Of a DNA stretch of 64,000 bases, positions 54,111 through 62,811 are shown piece by piece. Origin of the DNA: Metapseudomonas resinovorans DSM 21078 (GTDB taxonomy: Bacteria > Pseudomonadota > Gammaproteobacteria > Pseudomonadales > Pseudomonadaceae). Made by a program: the position numbers and the translations under genes. Where the stretch lies: contig NZ_AUIE01000002.1 of assembly GCF_000423545.1 (NCBI RefSeq), positions 186,001 to 250,000 on the forward strand. The letters are read 5' to 3'. Below the pieces are notes generated by a model. That model made no database searches, was not told the origin of the DNA, and saw only the letters and a list, made by a program, of their open reading frames with translations. The first letter of the stretch is position 1. Each line of letters opens with the position of its first letter.

Positions 54111-54126
54111 AACTTACCGCCCAACT

Positions 54127-54816
54127 TCAATCCTGCTCACTGGCAATCAACCGGTACAGCAACGAACCGATCAGCGCACCGGCAATCGGTGCCAGCCAGA
54201 ACAGCCACAGTTGGCTGACCGCCCAATCTCCGACGTAGAGCGCTACCGCCGTACTGCGCGCCGGGTTGACGGAAGTATTGGTCACAGGGATCGAGATCAG
54301 GTGAATCAGCGCCAGGCTGAAGCCAATGGCCAAGGGCGCAAATCCGGCCGGAGCCCGCTTGGATGTAGAGCCGAGAATGATCAGCAGGAAGAACGCCGTC
54401 ATCACGACTTCGCAGATGGCCGCCGCAGTCAGCGAATAGCCGCCGGGGGAGTGCTCGGCATAACCGTTGGAGGCGAAGCCGGCCGACAGATCGAAACCAG
54501 CCTTGCCGGAGGCGATCAGATAAAGCACGCCGCCAGCCGCCAGGCCACCCAGCACTTGGGACACGATGTAGGGCAGCAACTTGGCCAACGGCAGACGGCC
54601 GCCAGCCCAGAGCCCGACCGAAACCGCCGGATTGAAATGCCCTCCGGAGATGTGCCCCACCGCATAGGCCATGGTCACCACCGTCAGGCCAAAGGCCAGC
54701 GACACACCCAGCAAACCAATCCCCAGCTCTGGAAAGGCGGCCGCCAGCACCGCGCTGCCACAGCCGCCCAACACCAACCAGAAGGTACCCAGAAACTCGG
54801 CTCCACATGCTTTCAT
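54127..54816 (-). CDS. aqpZ: Aquaporin Z
   Basis: A 229-residue, six-helix water channel. Both pore loops are intact: [10 protein letters not shown] and [11 protein letters not shown]. Start [26 protein letters not shown] at 54816 is the conserved one; the frame extends upstream without homology. His in HLISIPVTN and the Arg of NPARS complete the water-selectivity filter. Inner membrane; single gene. Confidence 0.96.
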   Translation of the reverse strand: MKACGAEFLGTFWLVLGGCGSAVLAAAFPELGIGLLGVSLAFGLTVVTMAYAVGHISGGHFNPAVSVGLWAGGRLPLAKLLPYIVSQVLGGLAAGGVLYLIASGKAGFDLSAGFASNGYAEHSPGGYSLTAAAICEVVMTAFFLLIILGSTSKRAPAGFAPLAIGFSLALIHLISIPVTNTSVNPARSTAVALYVGDWAVSQLWLFWLAPIAGALIGSLLYRLIASEQD

Positions 54817-54930
54817 ATGCTGATTTCCTTTCAGGATAACCAGACCGGCTGTCTGGCTCGACAGCATGCAGTGTAGGCGGCACATCAAGCTGCGCCCGGA
54901 TCAGCGGCTCGCACCCGGCATCTTGCCTCA

Positions 54931-54959
54931 ATAAAAAAGGGAGCCTTGCGGCTCCCTAG
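54931..54959 (-). terminator. Rho-independent terminator after pycB
   Basis: On the minus strand GGGAGCC-GCAA-GGCTCCC is followed by TTTTTTATTG (plus-strand A run at 54932-54939, stem to 54957). It lies 20 bases beyond the pyruvate carboxylase B stop and is a strong intrinsic terminator. Confidence 0.92.
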
Positions 54960-54978
54960 GGGACTCTCTTCAGAGCAA

Positions 54979-56784
54979 TCAGGCGATTTCGATCAGGACT
55001 TCATCCGGGGTCACCCGGTCGCCCTTGGCAACGTGGACGGCCTTGACGGTGCCGTCGATGGGCGCCTGGACCTCGGTTTCCATCTTCATCGCCTCGGTGA
55101 TCAGCACGGCCTGACCGGCTTTCACCTGATCGCCTTCCTTCACCAGCACGTCGACGATGTTGCCCGGCATAGTGGTGCTGACATCGCCCGGGGCGCTGGC
55201 GCTCTTGCGCTTGCTGCCGCTGCCTGCGACGAACTCGTTGAGCGGCTCGAATACCACTTCTTCCGGCATGCCATCGATGGACAGGTAGAAGTGACGTTTG
55301 CCGTCGCTCTTCACACCCACACCGGTAATGTCGACGCGGTAGCTCTCACCGTGCACGTCCACCACGAACTCGGTCGGTACGCCTTCGCCGCCGACCGGAG
55401 CTGCGCGCTGGCCATTGGGGATGGGCAGCAGCTCTTCAGGTTTCAGGGTGCCGGCTGCACGCTCTTCGAGGAACTTGCGGCCGATGTCGGGGAACATGGC
55501 ATAGGTCAGCACGTCCTCTTCGGACTTGGCCAGGCTGCCGATGTCGGCGCGCAGCTTGTCCAGCTCAGGCTTGATCAGGTCGGCCGGACGCACGTCGATG
55601 ACTTCTTCGTTGCCGATGGCCTGGCGGCGCAGTTGCTCGTTGATCTCGCCCGGCGCCTTGCCATAGCGGCCCTGCAGGTAGAGCTTCACCTCGTTGGTGA
55701 TGGTCTTGTAGCGCTCACCGGCCAGCACGTTGAAGAAGGCCTGGGTGCCGACGATCTGCGAAGTCGGGGTCACCAGGGGCGGGAAGCCGAGGTCGGCGCG
55801 CACGCGCGGGATCTCTTCCAGCACTTCGGCCATGCGGTTGAGCGCGCCCTGCTCTTTCAGCTGGTTGGCCAGGTTGGAAATCATGCCACCCGGCACCTGG
55901 TTGACCTGCACGCGGGTATCCACGCCGGTGAATTCGCTCTCGAACTGGTGGTACTTCTTGCGCACGGCGTGGAAGTACATGCCGATTTCCTGGATCAGCT
56001 CAAGATCCAGGCCGGTGTCGTACGGGGTGTTGCGCAGAGCGGCGACCATGGACTCGGTGCCCGGGTGGCTGGTGCCCCAGGCCATGCTGGAGATGGCGGT
56101 GTCGATGCGGTCGGCGCCATTCTCGACGGCCTTCAGCTGGCACATGCTGGCCACGCCGGCGGTGTCGTGGGAGTGCACCACGATTTCCAGCGGCAGCGCA
56201 TCCTTAAGGGCCTTGACCAGGTCACCGGTGGCGTACGGGGTCAGCAGGCCGGCCATGTCCTTGATGGCGATGGAGTCGACGCCCATGGCAGCCATGGTCT
56301 TGGCCTGATTCACGAAGGCGTCGATGGTGTGCACCGGACTGGTGGTGTACGCGATGGTGCCTTGGGCGTGCTTGCCGGCCGCCTTCACCGCTTCGATGGA
56401 GACGCGCAAGTTACGCACGTCGTTCATCGCGTCGAAGATGCGGAACACATCGATGCCGTTGACCGCGGCCTTGGCGACGAAGGCGCGTACCACGTCGTCA
56501 CCGTAGTGGCGGTAGCCCAGCAGGTTCTGGCCGCGCAGGAGCATCTGCAGGCGGGTGTTGGGCAGGGCAGCCTTGAGCTTGCGCAGGCGCTCCCACGGGT
56601 CTTCCTTGAGGAAGCGTACGCAGGCGTCGAAGGTGGCGCCGCCCCAGACTTCCAGCGACCAGTAGCCGACCTTGTCGAGCTTGTCGCAGATCGGAAGCAT
56701 GTCTTCGGTGCGCATGCGGGTGGCCAGCAGGGACTGGTGCGCATCGCGCAGGATGGTATCGGTGATGGAGATCTTCTTGCTCAT
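54979..56784 (-). CDS. pycB: Pyruvate carboxylase subunit B (carboxyltransferase-biotin carrier, OadA type)
   Basis: 601 residues. Carboxyltransferase domain at residues 1-300 (TDTILRDAHQSLLATRMRTED; EVWGGATFDACVRFL; VVHSHDTAGVASM), conserved central PYC/OADA region, then a C-terminal biotinyl domain with VLITEAMKMETEVQAP, where the central Lys carries biotin. No oadB/oadG membrane genes are nearby and a biotin carboxylase gene is directly upstream, so it acts in two-subunit pyruvate carboxylase (known in P. aeruginosa), making oxaloacetate. Confidence 0.96.
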   Translation of the reverse strand: MSKKISITDTILRDAHQSLLATRMRTEDMLPICDKLDKVGYWSLEVWGGATFDACVRFLKEDPWERLRKLKAALPNTRLQMLLRGQNLLGYRHYGDDVVRAFVAKAAVNGIDVFRIFDAMNDVRNLRVSIEAVKAAGKHAQGTIAYTTSPVHTIDAFVNQAKTMAAMGVDSIAIKDMAGLLTPYATGDLVKALKDALPLEIVVHSHDTAGVASMCQLKAVENGADRIDTAISSMAWGTSHPGTESMVAALRNTPYDTGLDLELIQEIGMYFHAVRKKYHQFESEFTGVDTRVQVNQVPGGMISNLANQLKEQGALNRMAEVLEEIPRVRADLGFPPLVTPTSQIVGTQAFFNVLAGERYKTITNEVKLYLQGRYGKAPGEINEQLRRQAIGNEEVIDVRPADLIKPELDKLRADIGSLAKSEEDVLTYAMFPDIGRKFLEERAAGTLKPEELLPIPNGQRAAPVGGEGVPTEFVVDVHGESYRVDITGVGVKSDGKRHFYLSIDGMPEEVVFEPLNEFVAGSGSKRKSASAPGDVSTTMPGNIVDVLVKEGDQVKAGQAVLITEAMKMETEVQAPIDGTVKAVHVAKGDRVTPDEVLIEIA

Positions 56785-56800
56785 GTTCTGAATCCTTCCC

Positions 56801-58216
<1,416 letters not shown>

Positions 58217-58321
58217 GAGCTTTCCCTCGACCAAGTGAACAGGCGAACGGCTGGGCCGGTCGTTGGGTGACCGCAGATCGTGTAGCGGTCGCGTCATTAC
58301 CCTACGCCGCGAGCGGGAATA

Positions 58322-58345
58322 ACCCCAATCAATAATTATTGGGGT
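58322..58345. promoter_or_regulatory. 24 bp palindrome in the pycA-pycR divergent promoter
   Basis: ACCCCAAT-N8-ATTGGGGT is a dyad with perfect 8 bp arms and an AT-rich centre, 58 bases upstream of the LysR start and 105 bases upstream of pycA. Its place and form suit a LysR-type operator shared by both promoters. Confidence 0.75.
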
Positions 58346-58402
58346 ATCCATTAGGTTGAGCTTATAGTCAGCAACCCTGCCCACCCCTTGAGGCCAAAAT
58401 CG

Positions 58403-59365
58403 ATGCGCAAGACCCTGCTGCGTATGACGCTGCGCCAACTCCAGGTGTTCCGAGCCGTGTATGAAAGCCGCTCCTACAGCCGCGCGGCCGAGGAAATGGC
58501 ACTGACTCAACCGGCCGTCAGCCTGCAGATCCGCCAGCTCGAAGAACTGGTGGGCCAGCCGCTGTTCGAGTACGTCGGCAAGAAGCTCTACGTGACCGAC
58601 GCGGCCGAGGCACTGATGCGCGCCAGCAGCGACATCTTCCAGCGCCTGGCCAGCCTCGACATGCAGCTCTCTGATTTGCAGGGCTCCCTGCAGGGCCAGC
58701 TGAACCTGGCGGTGGAATCGAGCGCCAAGTACTTCGTGCCGCACCTGTTCGCTGCCTTCCGCGAGCAGCATCCGGACGTCAGCCTGCACCTGGTGGTGAC
58801 CAACCGCGCCCAGGTGATCAAGCGGCTCTCGGACAACCGCGACGATCTGGTGATCATGTCCCTGGTACCCCAGGACATGGCGCTGGAGTTCCTGCCCTTC
58901 CTGAACAACCCGATCGTTGCGGTGGCGCCGCCCGACCACCCGCTGTGCAACGCCGCCAAACTGACGCTGAAGGACCTGGAGCCCTACACCCTGCTGGTGC
59001 GCGAGGCCGGCTCAGGCACGCGCAAGGCCTGCGAGGAATACTTCCAGCAAAAGCGCGCGCACTTCGCCCAGACCATGGAAGTGGCCTCGCTGGATGCACA
59101 GAAGGAATGTGTGGTGGCCGACCTTGGCATCGCCCTGATCCCACGCCACGCAGTGAGCCTGGAACTGGCGACAGGGCTCTTGCGAGAGCTGCCGGTGGAG
59201 GAGTTGCCGCTCTATCGGAGCTGGTGCGCGGTACACGCCAAGGGCAAGCGGCTGTCGCCGGTCGCCCAGGCGTTTCTAGGCTTTATCCGCGAAGAACGCG
59301 CACAGATCAGCGCGCTTTCCCACCGCTTTTCCGGCGCACTGCCTTTGACGACAACAGGTAGTTAA
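58403..59365 (+). CDS. pycR: LysR-family regulator adjacent to pyruvate carboxylase (PycR-like)
   Basis: 320 residues from the ATG at 58403 (MRKTLLRMTLRQLQVFRAVYESRSYSRAAEEMALTQPAVSLQIRQLEELVGQPLFEYVGKKLYVT): a CbbR/CysB-like winged helix. Effector domain at about 95-300 (LNLAVESSAKYFVPHLFAAFREQHPDVSLHLVV). Divergent from pycAB; the P. aeruginosa counterpart is known to control the pyruvate carboxylase genes. The start could also be the Met at residue 8. Its 3' end overlaps the next gene on the other strand. Confidence 0.9.
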   Translation: MRKTLLRMTLRQLQVFRAVYESRSYSRAAEEMALTQPAVSLQIRQLEELVGQPLFEYVGKKLYVTDAAEALMRASSDIFQRLASLDMQLSDLQGSLQGQLNLAVESSAKYFVPHLFAAFREQHPDVSLHLVVTNRAQVIKRLSDNRDDLVIMSLVPQDMALEFLPFLNNPIVAVAPPDHPLCNAAKLTLKDLEPYTLLVREAGSGTRKACEEYFQQKRAHFAQTMEVASLDAQKECVVADLGIALIPRHAVSLELATGLLRELPVEELPLYRSWCAVHAKGKRLSPVAQAFLGFIREERAQISALSHRFSGALPLTTTGS

Positions 59366-59528
59366 CGGCGATCAGCTCGGGGTAGGGGTAGTCCGAGCAT
59401 TCCATCTGCAGGCGGCGCTGCTCGCAGCGGTCTTCGATTGCGCGACGGAATTGCATACGCCGCTGGTCCTCCAGTTTGCGCCGGGTCTTGCTGTCCAGAT
59501 GGGCGGAATCATCGTGAAAGCGTTGCAT
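59307..59528 (-). CDS. PA3496-family small protein
   Basis: A 73-residue basic protein with the pattern HLDSKTRRKLEDQRRMQFRRAIEDRCEQRRLQMECSDYPYPELIAVNYL, which matches the PA3496 family (named putative envelope-integrity protein, without strong experimental support). It begins MQRFHDDSAH at 59528. The last 59 bases overlap the 3' end of the LysR gene on the opposite strand. No signal or membrane helix. Confidence 0.7.
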   Translation of the reverse strand: MQRFHDDSAHLDSKTRRKLEDQRRMQFRRAIEDRCEQRRLQMECSDYPYPELIAVNYLLSSKAVRRKSGGKAR

Positions 59529-59719
59529 GGCATCTCTCCCTGGGTGGGGTTCGGAAGCAGGCTGGTAGGCGCAGGATCACCCGCACCTGTGACGCTTTCG
59601 CGAAGACTCGGTGAATCTGTGGTGAAGCAGAGATTTCAGGCTATCAGGCTGATAGCTGGACAGACCGGCACGAGCCGACTTTGCTCAGCTGTGTGCAGGT
59701 CATGCCGCTGGAGGACGCC

Positions 59720-60094
59720 ATGAGCAATGCCGTCGAGTTCTTCCAACGCTTTCCGATCCAACGGGTGCGCGCCAGCATCCTTGATGACGTATTGGCCAGC
59801 GAACGCCAACGGCTGGTGCTGCTCTACCTCTGGCAGGACGACTGCCCGCTCTGCGATGTCGCCAAGCACGACCTGCTGCGCACCCAGGAGCGCTGCCAGT
59901 GGCCGCAGGTACGCTGGCTGCACGACGAAGTGGAAGAAGACCCGGCGCTGGCCCTGCGCTTCGGCCTGCACGGCGTGCCGACCTTTATCGCGCTGTACCA
60001 CGGCCGGCCGCTGGGACGGATTACCAGTTGGCCGGGCAGCGGGCCCTTCATCGAAGCCATCGAGCGGTTGCTGGTACGCCAGGGGCTGGCTTGA
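59720..60094 (+). CDS. Thioredoxin-family protein
   Basis: 124 residues from the ATG at 59720 after CTGGAGGACGCC. Thioredoxin-like core with the redox pair CPLC (LYLWQDDCPLCDVAKHDL) and the cis-Pro loop FGLHGVPTFIALYHGRPLG. No signal peptide, so it is cytoplasmic. The CPLC site differs from the WCGPC of classical thioredoxin; it may serve a dedicated partner. It ends 47 bases from the RpiR gene on the opposite strand. Confidence 0.85.
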   Translation: MSNAVEFFQRFPIQRVRASILDDVLASERQRLVLLYLWQDDCPLCDVAKHDLLRTQERCQWPQVRWLHDEVEEDPALALRFGLHGVPTFIALYHGRPLGRITSWPGSGPFIEAIERLLVRQGLA

Positions 60095-60140
60095 TTGGCT
60101 GCGCGTCGGAAGCCGTCGACTCGCTTGATCAGGTCCCGAC

Positions 60141-61007
60141 TCAGTCCTCGGCGCTCTTCACCGATTTAGGCGATAGACGCAGGCTGCGCAGGCTTCGCTT
60201 CACACTCTTGAGGTGGTTGACCAGGGTCGGGCCACGGGCCATGGCGACGCCCATGGCGAGTACGTCGATCACCACCAGGTGGGCGATACGCGAGGTCAGC
60301 GGGGTGTAGATTTCGGTGTCTTCCTGCACGTCAATGGCGAGGTTCACCGTGGCCAGGTCAGCCAGCGGGGTCTGGCTCGGGCAGAGGGTGATCAGCGTGG
60401 CGCCGGCTTCACGCACCAGGTTGGCGGTGATCAGCAGGTCCTTGGAGCGGCCCGACTGGGAGATGCAGATGGCCACGTCCGATGGCTTCAGGGTGACCGC
60501 CGACATCGCCTGCATGTGCGGATCGGAGTAGGCCGCCGCCGTGAGCAGCAGGCGGAAGAACTTGTGCTGGGCATCGGCCGCCACCGCACCGGAAGCGCCG
60601 AAGCCGTAGAACTCCACGCGCTGCGCCTGGGCACAGGCGGCGATGGCACGCTGGAGGGCTTCCGGGTCGAGCTTCTCGCGGACTTCTATCAGGGTGTGCA
60701 GGGTGGTGTCGAAGATCTTCAGGCTGAAGTCGGCGACCGAGTCCTCTTCGTGAATGGCAAACTGGCCGAAGCTGGCACCAGCGGCCAGGCTCTGCGCCAG
60801 TTTCAGCTTCAGATCCTGGAAGCCGCCGCAGCCGATGGCCCGGCAGAAGCGCACGATGGTAGGTTCGCTGACCCCGACCCCCTGGGCCAGGTCGGCCATG
60901 GAGCTGTGCATGACCGCGGCGGGATCGAGCAGGACGTGGTCGGCGACTTTCAGTTCCGACTTGCGCAGCAGATGCCGCGACTGAGCGATATGTTGCAGCA
61001 GATTCAC
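60141..61007 (-). CDS. rccR: RpiR-family regulator (RccR-like)
   Basis: 288 residues from GTG at 61007 (VNLLQHIAQSRHLLRKSELKVADHVLLDPAAVMHSSMADLAQGVGVSEPTIVRFCRAIGCGGFQDLK), the RpiR HTH. SIS sugar-phosphate domain at about 125-265 (YGFGASGAVAADAQHKFFRLL; VAICISQSGRSKDLLITANL). Divergent from zwf, the position of RccR in P. fluorescens and PA5438 in P. aeruginosa, which switches between sugar catabolism and gluconeogenesis in response to KDPG. That identity is from gene order and sequence memory. Confidence 0.88.
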   Translation of the reverse strand: MNLLQHIAQSRHLLRKSELKVADHVLLDPAAVMHSSMADLAQGVGVSEPTIVRFCRAIGCGGFQDLKLKLAQSLAAGASFGQFAIHEEDSVADFSLKIFDTTLHTLIEVREKLDPEALQRAIAACAQAQRVEFYGFGASGAVAADAQHKFFRLLLTAAAYSDPHMQAMSAVTLKPSDVAICISQSGRSKDLLITANLVREAGATLITLCPSQTPLADLATVNLAIDVQEDTEIYTPLTSRIAHLVVIDVLAMGVAMARGPTLVNHLKSVKRSLRSLRLSPKSVKSAED

Positions 61008-61094
61008 AGGGCAGGCTCTGTCTGGAATGGGGGTTTTGCCGGTTTCTTCCATCATGCAACGGGCCTCGACTCGGTTATGATCGGCTGAACCAGG

Positions 61095-61121
61095 CTGTAG
61101 TGATCGTGTAGTTATACTACA
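61095..61121. promoter_or_regulatory. TGTAGT-N3-ACTACA operator between rccR and zwf
   Basis: TGTAGT at 61107-61112 and ACTACA at 61116-61121 form a 15 bp dyad. A further TGTAGT at 61095-61100 is a direct repeat 12 bases upstream. It lies in the divergent rccR-zwf promoter, and TATACT inside it is a -10 candidate, so binding would block transcription. Fits an RpiR/RccR operator. Confidence 0.75.
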
Positions 61122-61185
61122 TGAGCCGCTTTTCCGCCCAGTTGAACGACCCTTTATCCGCGTGCAAGGAAGGGAGAGCGCATCC

Positions 61186-62628
61186 TTGACCAGCTCCTGC
61201 GACATGCTCGTCTTCGGCGGTACCGGCGATCTCGCGCTGCACAAACTGCTTCCGGCCCTCTATCACCTGCATCGCGAAGGGCGCCTGCATCCGCAGATGC
61301 GCATCCTCGCCCTGGCCCGCAACGCCCTTGACCGTGACGGCTACCGCGCCCTGGCCGAACGCCGTTGCCGTGCCCAGGTAGCCCGCGCCGACTTCACCAC
61401 CGAGGCCTGGCGGGGCTTCTCCGAGCGCCTGGACTACTTCGCCATGGATGTATCCCAGAGCGCCGACTTCGGCCGCCTGGCCCGCTACCTCGGGCCTGAC
61501 CCCGGCTGCGGGCGGGTGTACTACCTCGCTACCGCCCCCGACCTGTTCGAGGACGTCGCCGCACACCTGGCTGTCGCCCAGTTGGCTACCCCGCAATCGC
61601 GCATCGTGCTGGAGAAACCCATCGGCCACTCGCTGGAGTCGGCCAAGGCGATCAACGCCGCCATCGGCAAGGTGTTCGACGAATCCCAGGTGTTCCGCAT
61701 CGACCACTACCTGGGCAAGGAAACCGTGCAGAACCTCATGGCCCTGCGCTTCGCCAACGGCCTGTTCGAGCCGATCTGGCGTGCCGGGCACATCGATCAT
61801 GTGCAGATCAGCGTCTGCGAGACCCTCGGCGTGGAGAACCGCGGCGCCTACTACGACCGCTCCGGGGCCATGCGCGACATGGTGCAGAACCACCTGCTGC
61901 AACTGCTCTGCCTGGTGGCGATGGAGGCGCCGGTGCGCTTCGACGCCGAAGCGGTACGCAACGAGAAGGTGAAAATCCTCGAAGCGCTGAAACCCATCTC
62001 CGGGCAGGACGTGCGCGACAAGACCGTGCGCGGCCAGTACAGCGCCGGCAAGATCGGCGGCCAGGAAGTGCCGGCCTACTACTTCGAGAAGAACGTCGAC
62101 AACGACAGCGACACCGAAACCTTCGTCGCCATGCAGGCGGAGATCGACAACTGGCGTTGGGCCGGCGTGCCTTTCTACCTGCGCACCGGCAAGCGCCTGG
62201 CGCGCAAGTACTCTGAGATCGTCATCCAGTTCAAGCCGGTGCCCCACCGCCTGTTCGCCGATGGCGAGGCCAACCGCCTGCTGATTCGCCTGCAGCCGGA
62301 AGAGCGCATCAGCCTGCAACTGATGGCCAAGTCGCCTGGCAAGGGCATGAACCTGGAGCCCGTGGAGCTGGACCTGAACCTGGCCAAGGCCTTCAGCCAC
62401 CAACGTCGCTGGGACGCCTACGAGCGCCTGTTGCTGGATGTGATCGAGGGTGATTCGACGCTGTTCATGCGCCGCGACGAGGTGGAAGCCGCCTGGAGCT
62501 GGGTCGACCCCATCCTCGAAGGCTGGCACGAGTACTACCAGAGCCCGCGCCCCTACCCCGCCGGCTCCACCGGGCCGGAACAGGCCCACAGCCTGCTGGA
62601 ACTGCACGGCCGGCAGTGGCACGACTGA
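61186..62628 (+). CDS. zwf: Glucose-6-phosphate 1-dehydrogenase
   Basis: 480 residues: oxidises glucose 6-phosphate to 6-phosphogluconolactone with NAD(P)+, entry to the Entner-Doudoroff and pentose phosphate routes. N-terminal coenzyme motif DMLVFGGTGDLALHKLLPAL, active-site RIDHYLGKETVQNLM, and the conserved EKPIGHSLESA. TTG at 61186 is preferred because similarity starts there and a GGGAG ribosome site precedes it; GTG at 61162 is the alternative. Divergent from rccR. Confidence 0.95.
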   Translation: MTSSCDMLVFGGTGDLALHKLLPALYHLHREGRLHPQMRILALARNALDRDGYRALAERRCRAQVARADFTTEAWRGFSERLDYFAMDVSQSADFGRLARYLGPDPGCGRVYYLATAPDLFEDVAAHLAVAQLATPQSRIVLEKPIGHSLESAKAINAAIGKVFDESQVFRIDHYLGKETVQNLMALRFANGLFEPIWRAGHIDHVQISVCETLGVENRGAYYDRSGAMRDMVQNHLLQLLCLVAMEAPVRFDAEAVRNEKVKILEALKPISGQDVRDKTVRGQYSAGKIGGQEVPAYYFEKNVDNDSDTETFVAMQAEIDNWRWAGVPFYLRTGKRLARKYSEIVIQFKPVPHRLFADGEANRLLIRLQPEERISLQLMAKSPGKGMNLEPVELDLNLAKAFSHQRRWDAYERLLLDVIEGDSTLFMRRDEVEAAWSWVDPILEGWHEYYQSPRPYPAGSTGPEQAHSLLELHGRQWHD

Positions 62629-62681
62629 CACGCGCGGCTGGCGAATAGAAAAGCGCTGTCCACCCTTCGCTCGGCCAGCAT

Positions 62682-62724
62682 CCGCTGCGGTGGAAATCCA
62701 CCGGGCGGATATCCACCGCAGCGG
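62682..62724. terminator. Hairpin between zwf and trhP
   Basis: CCGCTGCGGTGGA (62682-62694) and TCCACCGCAGCGG (62712-62724) form a perfect 13 bp stem with a 17-base loop, 53 bases after zwf. No T run. It likely ends or stabilises the zwf message. Confidence 0.65.
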
Positions 62725-62811
62725 CACCCGCGCATTGCTCTGGAGCAATAAAGCGCCCTCGCCCCCTCCCTAGAATCGCGCGTCCATCGCCCACACACCG
62801 CGAGCCGCGCC

